Shown: positions 18,380 to 26,874 of the stretch, one piece after another | Layout: each line of letters opens with the position of its first letter | Numbering within the stretch: the first letter of the stretch is position 1 | Assembly: GCA_943914835.1 (NCBI GenBank) | Contig: CALUDO010000001.1 | Span: 124,001 to 188,000, forward strand | DNA length: 64,000 nt | Source: an uncultured Eremococcus sp. | Lineage (GTDB): Bacteria > Bacillota > Bacilli > Lactobacillales > Aerococcaceae | Direction: 5' to 3' | Notes under the pieces: generated by a model | The model's input: the letters and a program-made list of their open reading frames with translations, nothing else | The model's database searches: none | What the model was told of the DNA's origin: nothing | Translations under genes and position numbers: made by a program

Positions 18380-18470
18380 GAATGCAAAGTAAGACCGCAA
18401 CCCATTGTTGTGTTTTCGTTTATGAGCAACATTCCATCTCATAACACTTAACGCCTTACTTTTACTCTGA
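18374..18470 (-). promoter_or_regulatory. Tetrahydrofolate (THF, folE-type) riboswitch aptamer
   Basis: Read on the minus strand, the conserved THF-aptamer elements occur in order: AGAGUAA, a P2 helix AAGUAAG/CUUACUU, GCGUUAAGUG, GGAAUGUUGCUCAUAAACGA, GGUUGCGGU and UUGCAUUCGCU. This follows the known consensus for class I THF riboswitches, which sit ahead of folT and folate genes in Firmicutes. The outermost P1 helix looks short and imperfect. Confidence 0.88.
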
Positions 18471-18484
18471 CTGATTCAAAATGA

Positions 18485-18530
18485 CTTGTCCAAACACAGT
18501 ATCTGCTCCTACAAATACGACCTCACTATA
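18485..18530 (-). promoter_or_regulatory. Extended -10 promoter and leader hairpin of folT
   Basis: The minus strand has TGCTATAGT, an extended -10 box (TATAGT at 18525-18530), with no good -35. Downstream in the leader, GTATTTG and CAGATAC enclose TAGGAG as a hairpin. The remaining 18531-18645 stretch of this 400-base gap showed nothing else recognisable. Confidence 0.5.
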
Positions 18531-18646
18531 GCACGTTTATTTGCTGATGTATAGGGTAAGAAAGGGGTAACAAATAAATTTCACAATATACATTTAATAT
18601 AAGCTTGAAGCTACAAGAGTCTGTAGGTAAATTGCACAATTTTTAA

Positions 18647-18681
18647 ATAGACTTTTATTTTTTTTAGAAATTGTCTATAAT
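18647..18681 (+). promoter_or_regulatory. Promoter of the glycosyltransferase gene with flanking inverted repeat
   Basis: TATAAT at 18676-18681 is consensus, but the -35 region is only T-rich. ATAGAC (18647-18652) and GTCTAT (18673-18678) form an inverted repeat across the promoter, which could be an operator; no regulator is suggested. Confidence 0.5.
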
Positions 18682-18718
18682 TGGCCATAAGAAGAATAAG
18701 AAAGTAGGAGGTGGCCTT

Positions 18719-19945
18719 ATGAATATTGGTTTCTTTACGGATACATATTTCCCCCAGATATCTGGAGTTTCGACATCAATTTCTATTTTGAAGAAGGAAT
18801 TAGAAGCCAGAGGACACCGAGTCATTATTTTTACGACTTCAGACCCTAAGGCTCACAAGGATGAGACCATCGTTCGATTACCAAGCCTGCCTTTTATTTC
18901 TTTTTCTGATAGAAGGGTAGCTTACCGCGGATTTGATAAGTGTCTAAAGATTGCAAGACGGATGGATTTGGATATTATTCATACTCATACAGAATTCTCT
19001 TTGGGTCTGGCTGGTCAATACGTAGCTTCCCGCTTACATATACCCGTTGTTCATACCTACCATACTATGTATGAACGATACACCCATTATATAGCTGATG
19101 GCTTAATTATTGGTCCATCAGAGGTTAAGGTCTTGACCCGTCAATTCTGTTCCTTAGCGGGCGGAATTATTGTTCCTTCTCGATTGACCTACGATACTCT
19201 ATTGGAATATGGTGTTAAAACCCCCATGAAGGTGATTCCGACTGGGATACCAATTGATTATTGTGACCACCTGAATAACCAAGCTCTTAGGGAGGATTTG
19301 GGTATAACGGATCAAGATATTGTCTTTATTTCCCTATCTCGTTTGAGTAAAGAGAAGAGTATAGACCAAGTCATAGTAGCCTTTAAAGATATCATCAAGG
19401 CCCTACCTCAAGCGAAGTTGGTTATTGTGGGGGGTGGGCCGGAGAGAGAGAACCTAGAGAAGCTAGCTCAGGAAATACCAGATGACCGCGTAAAGTTTGT
19501 GGGAGAAGTTGACCATGAAGAAGTCGATAAGTATTACCAACTAGGTGATGTCTATATCAATGCTTCAGACTCTGAAACCCAGGGTCTAACCTATATTGAG
19601 AGTCTGGTGAATCACGTGCCAGTGATTGCCAAGAAAAATGATTACCTAGAGACAATTTTTGAGGGAGATTCTCACTTCGGCTGCTTATATCAAGAAGAAG
19701 ATGAATTGGTTGCAGTAGCTGTTCAGTATGCACAAGATGTGAAGAACAAAGTGATTCCTCCTATCAACAATAACCAACTCTTTAGTATTTCTTCTGAGAA
19801 ATTTGGTCAGTCGGTAGAGGATTTCTATCGGGAAATTTTGGCAGATCCACAGAATTATAAGCATTCTATGTACAACCGAATTCAACAATCAATGAAAGAT
19901 TTTGTTCGTGAGTTAGTATTGGGAAGTGAGGAAAATCATGACTAA
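18719..19945 (+). CDS. GT4-family glycosyltransferase, probable diacylglycerol glucosyltransferase
   Basis: A 408-residue retaining glycosyltransferase. MNIGFFTDTYFPQISGVSTS, the HTHTEFSLG segment, the FISLSRLSKEKSIDQ domain boundary and the SDSETQGLTYIESL motif (EX7E-like) match the BgsB/LafA group, which makes the glucosyl-diacylglycerol anchor of lipoteichoic acid at the inner membrane face. Those family members normally have a second glycosyltransferase beside them; here the next gene is a broken dehydrogenase. The ATG at 18719 follows AGGAGGTG and is chosen over an upstream codon. Its end overlaps the next gene by eight bases. Confidence 0.8.
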   Translation: MNIGFFTDTYFPQISGVSTSISILKKELEARGHRVIIFTTSDPKAHKDETIVRLPSLPFISFSDRRVAYRGFDKCLKIARRMDLDIIHTHTEFSLGLAGQYVASRLHIPVVHTYHTMYERYTHYIADGLIIGPSEVKVLTRQFCSLAGGIIVPSRLTYDTLLEYGVKTPMKVIPTGIPIDYCDHLNNQALREDLGITDQDIVFISLSRLSKEKSIDQVIVAFKDIIKALPQAKLVIVGGGPERENLEKLAQEIPDDRVKFVGEVDHEEVDKYYQLGDVYINASDSETQGLTYIESLVNHVPVIAKKNDYLETIFEGDSHFGCLYQEEDELVAVAVQYAQDVKNKVIPPINNNQLFSISSEKFGQSVEDFYREILADPQNYKHSMYNRIQQSMKDFVRELVLGSEENHD

Positions 19946-20797
19946 GATTGGGTTTATTGGTTTGGGAATCATGGGCCACTCTATGGCTCAACACCTCTTG
20001 GAAGACTATCCTTTGTATGTTTATAATCGAACCCAATCTAAAGCTGACGACTTGGTGGCCTCGGGGGCTCACCGGTGTAAAAGACCGGCTGATTTGGTAG
20101 AACAAGTGGATGTCGTTCTTACCATCTTAGGCTATCCTGGAGATGTAAAAGAAGTATATTTGGGTGAGGAAGGACTCTTAGCTCATTGTCATCCAGGACA
20201 AATTATGATTGATTTAACGACTTCTTCCCCTAGCTTGGCTGAGATGCTTTATCAAAAGGGGTAGGATTATCAAGTGGATATATTCGACGCACCCGTTTCT
20301 GGAGGGGATATCGGTGCTAGACAGGGCCGTTTATCCGTTATGGTAGGTGGACCAGAGGAGAAATTTGACCAGGTTAAAGATATTTTGAGCCGATTTGCTA
20401 GCCAAGTGACTTATTTCGGTCCAGCTGCTAGTGGTCAACATGCTAAGATGGCCAATCAAATTATGGTCGCTGGCACTATGTTAGGTATGTGTGAAGCATT
20501 AGCTTATGGCAATCAAGCTGGTTTAGACTTAGAAGATGTTATTACTACACTGTCCGGAGGTGCGGCAGCCAATTTCTCTTTAGTAAACTACGGTCCCCGA
20601 ATTTTGAAAGATGATTATTCACCTGGCTTCTTCGTTAAACATTTTATAAAGGACTAGGGATTGCCCTAGAGGAAGCTGAAAAGTCTGGCTTACAAGTCCC
20701 TATGACCCAATTGGCCAGCCTCCTATATACCAAGCTGGCTGACCAGGGTATGGATGAATTAGGAAGTCAGGCTTTAATGAAATTGTGGTGGAAGTAA
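19938..20797 (+). pseudogene. Disrupted NAD(P)-dependent 3-hydroxyisobutyrate dehydrogenase-like gene
   Basis: Three segments together read as one protein of the beta-hydroxyacid dehydrogenase family: Rossmann GFIGLGIMGHSMAQHLL and substrate motif DAPVSGGDIGARQG, then GPAASGQHAKMANQ and a C-terminal helical part. The reading is interrupted twice. TAG at 20262-20264 is in frame between YQKG and DYQVDIFDAPV. Near 20654 one base is missing: the frame ends KD-stop, while the -1 frame continues LGIALEEAEKSGLQVPM to a TAA at 20795-20797. One nonsense change plus one deletion indicates a recent pseudogene, unless the assembly is wrong. It begins with ATG overlapping the glycosyltransferase stop. Confidence 0.85.
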
Positions 20798-20798
20798 G

Positions 20799-21029
20799 AT
20801 GCCTATGCGACGATCCGCTTTAACGCATATTATCCAACGTTTGGAGCTTATGCAAAGAAGTCATCATGAAGAGCTTCGTCGGTTTGAGGCTCATGGTTTA
20901 GAAAAGTGCTTGGTGGAGTACCATCCACAGGATCAGATTTTTCTAGTTCATGATTTAGACCGTCAGGCTACCTACTCTTTTGATAATATAGATTTAGTAG
21001 CCATTGAAATTTATGAATTATTAGGCTAA
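20799..21029 (+). CDS. ykuJ: YkuJ-like DUF1797 small protein
   Basis: A 76-residue protein ending TYSFDNIDLVAIEIYELLG, which closely resembles the conserved tail of Bacillus YkuJ (DUF1797 family). The role of this small cytoplasmic protein is not established. It begins one base after the dead dehydrogenase stops, with GGTGGAAG as its ribosome site, so it may have been translated by coupling to that gene; loss of upstream translation could alter its expression. The codon at 20805 is an alternative start. Confidence 0.7.
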   Translation: MPMRRSALTHIIQRLELMQRSHHEELRRFEAHGLEKCLVEYHPQDQIFLVHDLDRQATYSFDNIDLVAIEIYELLG

Positions 21030-21035
21030 TTGACT

Positions 21036-21066
21036 AAGAGACTGAGACGGTGTCCAGTCTCTTTAC
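21036..21066 (+). terminator. Probable terminator after ykuJ
   Basis: AAGAGACTG (21036-21044) pairs perfectly with CAGTCTCTT (21055-21063). The trailing U run is weak. Confidence 0.5.
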
Positions 21067-21146
21067 TATATTCTAGTGAAAGAGTTTAAAGGTTGGTAAA
21101 TATTTGATAAGATAATAACATTCATATGACAGGTAAAGGAGTATTT

Positions 21147-21674
21147 ATGGACCGATTATTTAAACCGACTTGGCTCATGGAGTCGATTTATGATTTGAAG
21201 CCAGAGGAACTTAAAGAGAGGGGACTTAAGGGACTTATTATTGATTTGGATAATACATTATTAGCTTGGGATGAGTTGGAAGCCAGTCCACGTTTGATCT
21301 CTTGGGTATCAATAATGAACCAAGCAGGAGTCAAAGTCTACCTCCTGTCCAATAATAAACCAGACAGGGTCTCTCGGGTGGCTGCTCCCTTGGAATTAAG
21401 TTTCGCCGCCTCCGCTTTAAAGCCCTTAAAGAAACAATTTATAAAAGCGTTGATGGATATGAACCTGGCTAAGGATCAAGTGGCTGTGGTTGGGGATCAA
21501 GTCATGACTGATGTACTTGGAGCCAATCGGGTTGGACTCCAGTCTATTTTGGTTAAACCCATTGTAGAAAGTGATAATATATATACCAAATTTAATCGAC
21601 AAATTGAAAAAGGAGTACTAAAGACTCTAGGAATTAGTAAACAAGATAATTGGGGGCATGGATTGAATGACTGA
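21147..21674 (+). CDS. yqeG: YqeG family HAD-type phosphatase
   Basis: A 175-residue HAD IIIA hydrolase with IIDLDNTLLAW (Asp33 and Asp35 nucleophile/acid), VYLLSNN for motif II and VAVVGDQVMTDVLGANR for motif IV. The substrate is unknown. It leads the conserved Firmicutes block yqeG-yqeH-yhbY-nadD-yqeK-rsfS-yqeM. The start is the ATG at 21147, five bases after AAAGGAG; an ATG 21 bases earlier lacks a site. Its last codons overlap yqeH by eight bases. Confidence 0.88.
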   Translation: MDRLFKPTWLMESIYDLKPEELKERGLKGLIIDLDNTLLAWDELEASPRLISWVSIMNQAGVKVYLLSNNKPDRVSRVAAPLELSFAASALKPLKKQFIKALMDMNLAKDQVAVVGDQVMTDVLGANRVGLQSILVKPIVESDNIYTKFNRQIEKGVLKTLGISKQDNWGHGLND

Positions 21675-22809
21675 GACTAATAAAGTAGCTGAAGATAAGC
21701 AAAAATCATACCAGTGTATTGGTTGTGGGGCTGAAATTCAAACAGACCATCCAGATCAACCTGGCTTCCTGCCAAAGAAGGCTCTAGAAAAAGGTCAGGG
21801 TGGAGATGGTTTCTATTGTCAACGGTGTTTTCGTTTAAGACATTATAATGAATTGCAAGACTATAAGATTTCGGATGATTATTTCTTAGAACAAGTGAGC
21901 AGAATTGCCGAAGATCCTCAAGCTTACGTCCTTCATTTAATTGATATTTGTGATATAGAAGGGACGCTCCTACATGGAATAGAGCGGATGACAGGCGGCT
22001 GTCCCTTTAGTGTGGTTGCTAATAAGGTAGACCTCTTGCCTAAGTCCTTAAAGCTTAATCGAATCCATACACGTTTACAGGCTCTTTTAAAGGATCAAGG
22101 TCTTTATCCTCAAGATATTCTTATGATGAGTGCCAAGCAAATGCATTACTTAGACAGTTTAAGAGACTATTTAACGGACCTGCTGCAAACTTATAATGTT
22201 TACTTGGTCGGTGTGACAAATGTGGGTAAGTCCTCTTTAATTAATCAATTACTAGCAGGGCTTGGAGGAGATAAGGAATTAATTACCACGTCCAATGTTC
22301 CAGGAACGACCCTTGATTTTATTGATATTCCCTTAACAGACGACCATTTCTTGGTTGATACCCCAGGGATTATTCAAAAAGAGCAAGTAACCCGGTATAT
22401 TTCTAAAGACTCTATCAAAAAAGTCTTGCCAGGTCAGACTCTGAAACCACGTAGCTTCCAATTGCAGCCTGGACAAACTATTTTTTTGGCTGGCTTGGGG
22501 CGGGTGGATTTTTTAGAGGGGGAGCGAACAAGTTTCACCTATTATGTATCGAATAATCTAGTCCTACATCGTAGCAAAATTGAAAAGGCCAATGACTTGT
22601 ATCTTAAGCACCTTGGAGACCTATTGAGCCCACCCAATCAGAAGGACCTTGAGAGTTTTCCAGAACTGAGGTCGGTAGACATAAGTTTGAATTCTGATCA
22701 AGAACTAGCCATAGCCGGCCTAGGTTGGGTCAGTGTCAATCAAAAAGTGACCCTCCGACTCTATTTACCTAAACCAGTTTCTTATGCGGTGCGGCCGGCT
22801 TTAATCTAG
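21667..22809 (+). CDS. yqeH: Ribosome biogenesis GTPase YqeH
   Basis: A 380-residue circularly permuted GTPase needed for 30S assembly. The N-terminal treble-clef zinc finger has Cys17, Cys20, Cys51 and Cys54. G motifs occur in permuted order: G4 NKVD (119-122), G5 SAKQ, then G1 GVTNVGKS (182-189), G2 around GTT and G3 DTPG (231-234). A C-terminal RNA-binding part follows. The gene overlaps yqeG and precedes yhbY, another ribosome-associated protein, which supports a shared role in ribosome assembly. Confidence 0.95.
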   Translation: MTETNKVAEDKQKSYQCIGCGAEIQTDHPDQPGFLPKKALEKGQGGDGFYCQRCFRLRHYNELQDYKISDDYFLEQVSRIAEDPQAYVLHLIDICDIEGTLLHGIERMTGGCPFSVVANKVDLLPKSLKLNRIHTRLQALLKDQGLYPQDILMMSAKQMHYLDSLRDYLTDLLQTYNVYLVGVTNVGKSSLINQLLAGLGGDKELITTSNVPGTTLDFIDIPLTDDHFLVDTPGIIQKEQVTRYISKDSIKKVLPGQTLKPRSFQLQPGQTIFLAGLGRVDFLEGERTSFTYYVSNNLVLHRSKIEKANDLYLKHLGDLLSPPNQKDLESFPELRSVDISLNSDQELAIAGLGWVSVNQKVTLRLYLPKPVSYAVRPALI

Positions 22810-22842
22810 TCAGGTGTTTATATGTTAAGAAAGGATGATTAA

Positions 22843-23154
22843 ATGACTTTATCAAAGAATCAGATGAAATATTTGCGACGAGCCTCACATGAGGAGAAGG
22901 CCTTGTTTCAAATGGGCAAAAATGGTCTATCAGAATCATTCATTGACCAAATTGATCAAGCTTTAGAGAAACGAGAGCTGATTAAATTTAACCTTCTACA
23001 AAATACGGATGAAAGTTTAGAATCTGTGGCTGAGCAAATTGCTAGTGATTTAGGGGCTATTGTAGTGCAAACAATTGGGTCGACAGCCATTTTATATCGG
23101 CCTGCCAGTCAAGCAAAGCATCAGGATTTATCCTTGCGCTTAAAGCATATTTAG
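22843..23154 (+). CDS. yhbY: YhbY family RNA-binding protein (CRM domain)
   Basis: A 103-residue single CRM domain: LSKNQMKYLRRASHEEKALF at the start, the GKNGLSESFIDQIDQALEKRELIKF core, and a final VQTIGSTAILYRP strand. CRM proteins of this type bind pre-50S rRNA. It lies 33 bases after yqeH behind GAAAGGATG and ten bases before nadD, within the assembly cluster. Confidence 0.93.
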   Translation: MTLSKNQMKYLRRASHEEKALFQMGKNGLSESFIDQIDQALEKRELIKFNLLQNTDESLESVAEQIASDLGAIVVQTIGSTAILYRPASQAKHQDLSLRLKHI

Positions 23155-23163
23155 GAGCCGACT

Positions 23164-23844
23164 ATGACTTGTAAGGATCAACCGACCCTAACTCTTGTTA
23201 ATGACCCTGATCTTGACTGGGCCCAACACAGTTTGGCTGAATTGGAAAGTAGTTTGAAGGATAATCAACGACGACGGATTGGAATTTTGGGTGGAACCTT
23301 TAACCCTCCCCATTTAGGACATCTCTTAATGGCAGAGCAGGTAGGGAATCAGTTGGAATTAGATGAAGTATGGTTTATGCCCACTGCCAAACCCCCGCAC
23401 GCTCCAGGGAAGAAAACGATTGCCGCTCAACATCGATTGGCTATGTTACAGTTAGCCATTCAGGACAACCCTTTGTTTAAGCTTCAAGCCTATGAAGTTA
23501 ATCGGGGAGGCAAGAATTATACAGTGGATACTATGCGCCATTTTCAGCAGAAGTATCCCGAAAGTGATTTTTATTTTATTATTGGGATGGATTCTGCTAA
23601 TGATTTAGGGACTTGGCGAAATATAGAGGAACTGGTTAATCTGACTCAGTTAGTGGGGGTTACCCGACCGGGGCAGCCTCCTTATCAGGGACCCTATCCT
23701 ATTTTGTGGGTAGATTCACCTATGGTAGACCTTTCGTCTACGGAAATTCGATTGAGAGTTTATTTGGAGCAGTCCATTAAATATCAGGTTCCTAAAGCAG
23801 TCGAAGCGTATATATATGAGCATCATTTATACATTATGGGGTAA
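23164..23844 (+). CDS. nadD: Nicotinate-nucleotide adenylyltransferase with N-terminal extension
   Basis: NadD adenylates nicotinate mononucleotide in NAD synthesis. The 226-residue product has the nucleotidyltransferase motif GILGGTFNPPHLGH (40-53), a TAKPPHAPGK segment, and SSTEIRLR near the end (the ISSTxIR motif). About 37 residues precede the catalytic core; they are acidic and have no counterpart in the short E. coli or Bacillus enzyme. The chosen ATG follows TTAGGAG, and no internal start with a comparable site lies before the core, so the extension is probably real. It sits directly before yqeK. Confidence 0.92.
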   Translation: MTCKDQPTLTLVNDPDLDWAQHSLAELESSLKDNQRRRIGILGGTFNPPHLGHLLMAEQVGNQLELDEVWFMPTAKPPHAPGKKTIAAQHRLAMLQLAIQDNPLFKLQAYEVNRGGKNYTVDTMRHFQQKYPESDFYFIIGMDSANDLGTWRNIEELVNLTQLVGVTRPGQPPYQGPYPILWVDSPMVDLSSTEIRLRVYLEQSIKYQVPKAVEAYIYEHHLYIMG

Positions 23845-23849
23845 GATAG

Positions 23850-24455
23850 ATGGATTATAGCCAAAATTATATTAATATTAGTCGGGATAACTTGTTAGAC
23901 ATTGTTCGAAGCAAGGTTAGCCAGGATCGTTTTGATCACATACTAAGAGTTGAAGAGATGGCATTGAAGTTAGCGCGGCTGTATAAACAGGATTTGGAGG
24001 CTGCTTCGGTTGCAGCCTTAATGCACGACATGGCTAAGGAAATGGATGGGGATTTTATGTATGAGCTTGCAGAGGCCTATACGGAAAATCCAAAAATTAA
24101 GGAAGGAAACCCAGCTATTTGGCACGGTCCAGCTGCAGCTCAGTTGGCTCTGAATCAGTATGGTCTAACAGATCAAACCATCCTGGAAGCCATCGCTTGT
24201 CATACCCTTGGGGCCCCAGTATCCAATACCTTGGCTAAGATTATCTATACAGCTGATTACGTGGAAGCTGGCCGTGATTTTAAAGGGGTAGATAAGGCTC
24301 GTCAGTTAGTAATAGATAATTTAGATGAGGCCTGTTTGTATCAAATGGCTGAAACTCTTAAATATTTGGCTAAGAAACGAAGAAAAATATATTATGAAAG
24401 TGTAGAAACCTATAACACGTGGTTGGATTGGATGAGTTCAAAGGAGGATTTATGA
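23850..24455 (+). CDS. yqeK: YqeK family HD-domain Ap4A hydrolase
   Basis: A 201-residue HD-superfamily metal-dependent phosphohydrolase. His30 opens the motif, His59-Asp60 (MHDMAKEM) forms the HD pair, and HGPAAAQLA and CHTLG supply later ligands. Members cleave diadenosine tetraphosphate symmetrically. It is six bases after nadD and overlaps rsfS in an ATGA junction, so it is co-translated within the NAD/ribosome cluster. Confidence 0.92.
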   Translation: MDYSQNYINISRDNLLDIVRSKVSQDRFDHILRVEEMALKLARLYKQDLEAASVAALMHDMAKEMDGDFMYELAEAYTENPKIKEGNPAIWHGPAAAQLALNQYGLTDQTILEAIACHTLGAPVSNTLAKIIYTADYVEAGRDFKGVDKARQLVIDNLDEACLYQMAETLKYLAKKRRKIYYESVETYNTWLDWMSSKEDL

Positions 24456-24814
24456 CGGATATACTGAAGAAAGTGGAGACACTCGTGAGAGCAGCTGATG
24501 ACCGTTTGGCAAGTGATATTGAGGTTTTAGAGGTGAAAGATTTAACACCCTTAGCTGACTATTTTGTGGTTATGTCGGTTAAAAATGATCGTCAGTTGGA
24601 TGCTATCGTTCAAGCAGTAACTGAAGCAGCTGAGGAGAATAAGATTGATATTAAAGATATTGAAGGAAAACGCTCTGGCCGTTGGATACTCATCGATTGT
24701 TATGATATTGTCATTCATGTTTTTAATTATGAGGAGCGGAGCCACTATAATCTCGAGAATATTTGGAAGGATGCGCCCACGATAAATATTGAAGAATGGC
24801 TGACTGATAAATGA
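24452..24814 (+). CDS. rsfS: Ribosomal silencing factor RsfS
   Basis: RsfS (Iojap/YqeL) binds L14 and blocks subunit joining under starvation. The 120-residue product has DLTPLADYFVVMSVKNDRQLDAIV, GKRSGRWILIDCYDIVIHVF and a C-terminal RSHYNLENIWKDAP, all family hallmarks. The ATG at 24452 follows AAAGGAGG and overlaps the yqeK stop; an earlier in-frame codon is ignored. It overlaps the next gene by four bases. Confidence 0.95.
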   Translation: MTDILKKVETLVRAADDRLASDIEVLEVKDLTPLADYFVVMSVKNDRQLDAIVQAVTEAAEENKIDIKDIEGKRSGRWILIDCYDIVIHVFNYEERSHYNLENIWKDAPTINIEEWLTDK

Positions 24815-25560
24815 CCTTCTCCAAGTTAGCCAAATTCTATAATCAGGTTAATGAGTTGGAAAGTTATGACACCTGGTTAGATTTTACTCTTGATCAGGTG
24901 ACTGGACCCCCGAAAGCAGCTTTAGATTTAGCTTGTGGAACTGGCTACTTCACCTGCATGTGGGCCTCTTTTTGTCAGAACTTAATTGGACTTGATTTAG
25001 ATTCGACTATGATTGAGGTGGCTAAAGCTGATGGAAAGGATTATGCAAATGTAAGTTTCCAGGTAGGAGATATGCGGAACTTATCCTTTGAAGAGGCTTC
25101 CTTTGATTGTATTACCTGCTACCTTGATTCCTTATGCTTCTTACCTTCTTTAGAAGATCTTCAAGATTGTTTTCGAGAGGTTTACCGGGTCTTACAAGAG
25201 GGAGGGCATTTTTTCTTTGATGTTTGGACTCCTAATTTTTTGCTAGAGTTTTTTGATGATTTCATCAATGTTGAATCCTTTGAAGATGGCCATCTTATAT
25301 GGCAAAGTCAGGTTAGCCCTAAAAATCTATCTGTCCATCATCAATTACTTGCTTATGAATTGATGGATAAGCATGGATCAGAAGCTGTTTTTCGGCAAAC
25401 AAGGACGAATTTGTATGAGAAGACCTACCCTTTAGCTGATTATTTTGCTGCCTTGGAGGGAGCGGGATTTGATAGGAGATTCATTATGCTTTTTCCAGAT
25501 TTCAACTCGGCTAAGGATGATAATCAAGCGGCACGCTGGGTCTTCAAAATAACCAAATAG
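24811..25560 (+). CDS. SAM-dependent methyltransferase (YqeM type)
   Basis: A 249-residue class I methyltransferase. Motif I is ALDLACGTGYFTC (about 33-45), followed by LIGLDLDSTMIEVA with the acidic residue that binds the ribose, and motif IV in DCITCYLDSLCFL. Substrate unknown; the family is called YqeM from its place after yqeL/rsfS. Start ATG overlaps the rsfS TGA, indicating coupling. Confidence 0.85.
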   Translation: MTFSKLAKFYNQVNELESYDTWLDFTLDQVTGPPKAALDLACGTGYFTCMWASFCQNLIGLDLDSTMIEVAKADGKDYANVSFQVGDMRNLSFEEASFDCITCYLDSLCFLPSLEDLQDCFREVYRVLQEGGHFFFDVWTPNFLLEFFDDFINVESFEDGHLIWQSQVSPKNLSVHHQLLAYELMDKHGSEAVFRQTRTNLYEKTYPLADYFAALEGAGFDRRFIMLFPDFNSAKDDNQAARWVFKITK

Positions 25561-25574
25561 GAGAGAAATAAACG

Positions 25575-26756
25575 ATGCAGGCGTTTGGTGTTATAACGGA
25601 ATACAATCCCTTCCATTTGGGGCATGCCTATCAACTTAATAACTTTAGAAAGGATGCAGGCTCTGATTTACTAATGGTTCTCATGTCCGGTAATGTCGTT
25701 CAACGGGGTGAGTTCGCCATAGTGGATAAGTGGATGCGGGCAGAGATGGCCTTAAAGGGAGGGGCCGATCTTGTAGTTGAAGCTCCTTTACTATCGAGTC
25801 TTCAAGCAGCGGATGAATTTGCCAAGGTCAATGTTAGTCTCTTGGACCGCCTAGGCTGTCAGACTTTTGGCTTTGGGGCTGAAAGTGCTGATTTAGGTGA
25901 CTTTAAATACTATTTAGCCTTTCTGGATTCCCATCAAACTGAAATCGACCAAGAAGTTCAGCTGTTTTTGAAGGAAGGGTTATCTTATGCGGCGGCTTTT
26001 CACCAAGCTGTTCTGAAGGTAGGGTGGCAATTAAAGCGTGATGTAAACAGTTTAAATAAGATGGCTTTGCCCAATCATATGCTGGGCATCCAATATCTAT
26101 TAGCCAATCAAGAACTGGATGCAAGCATGTCGGTCAAAGTATTAACTCGCAGAAAGTTTCTTCAGGGACAGGCCCTATCTTCTGGAAGTCAGATTAGAAA
26201 TGATTTACTTCAAGGTAAGCATCCTAGTCAACTTCCTCTTCCTGATACAAGTCAAAAACTTATCTGCCAAGCTAGCTTAGTCACATGGAGTGATTATTTT
26301 CCCCTATTACGTTACCAACTTTTTCTTCATACGCCAAAGTCTTTAAGTCAAATTTTTGGAGTCCGTGAAGGCATTGAGTACCGACTTTTGAAAGAAGTCA
26401 ATCGACAAAAAGATTATTCCTCATATATTGACAGTTTGACTTCCAAACGGTGGACTCAGTCTTCACTGCAAAGAATTTTGTTAGCTGTTCTCCTAAATAT
26501 AACTTGGGATGATTGGCTAGCTTACAAGCATAATTTCTGGAAGAATCCCTATTTACGTGTCTTGGCTTTCAATTCGAAGGGGAGGCAATATTTGAATGAA
26601 ATGCGCTCACAATCAAGTCTTCATTTATTTACCAACCTGAGAGAAGGCTACATGGCATACAGTTTGAATCTAAAGGCAGATCGTATTTATCATTTAAATC
26701 CACGTCAGTTCGTTCTTGATCAAATTCATGGACGGTATCCAATAATTAGAGACTAA
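25575..26756 (+). CDS. tmcAL: tRNA(Met) cytidine acetate ligase TmcAL
   Basis: A 393-residue enzyme that uses ATP and acetate to acetylate the wobble cytidine of elongator tRNA-Met. The nucleotidyltransferase-like motif GVITEYNPFHLGH (5-17), VLMSGNVVQRGE and the FGAESADL segment match the family (formerly DUF795/YlbM). Start ATG follows GGAGAG. It ends the yqeG block; a separate promoter for yceD lies downstream. Confidence 0.92.
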   Translation: MQAFGVITEYNPFHLGHAYQLNNFRKDAGSDLLMVLMSGNVVQRGEFAIVDKWMRAEMALKGGADLVVEAPLLSSLQAADEFAKVNVSLLDRLGCQTFGFGAESADLGDFKYYLAFLDSHQTEIDQEVQLFLKEGLSYAAAFHQAVLKVGWQLKRDVNSLNKMALPNHMLGIQYLLANQELDASMSVKVLTRRKFLQGQALSSGSQIRNDLLQGKHPSQLPLPDTSQKLICQASLVTWSDYFPLLRYQLFLHTPKSLSQIFGVREGIEYRLLKEVNRQKDYSSYIDSLTSKRWTQSSLQRILLAVLLNITWDDWLAYKHNFWKNPYLRVLAFNSKGRQYLNEMRSQSSLHLFTNLREGYMAYSLNLKADRIYHLNPRQFVLDQIHGRYPIIRD

Positions 26757-26819
26757 GAATGTTTTTAGGTTTTTAATATGGTATTATAATAGGTGTTCCT
26801 TGTTTTAATAGAAAAAACA

Positions 26820-26848
26820 TTGACTTAAAGCTATGAATTTCATATAAT
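26820..26848 (+). promoter_or_regulatory. Promoter of yceD-rpmF
   Basis: TTGACT (26820-26825), 17 bases, TATAAT (26843-26848): near perfect sigma-A promoter 27 bases before the yceD start. Confidence 0.9.
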
Positions 26849-26874
26849 ATTATGTGTTGTCTTGAGGTGAGAAA

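Noticed and set aside
20255..20660. Programmed recoding (stop read-through plus frameshift) in the dehydrogenase
   Set aside because: Two unrelated events in one metabolic gene, with no slippery heptamer or stimulatory hairpin seen, are better explained as mutations.
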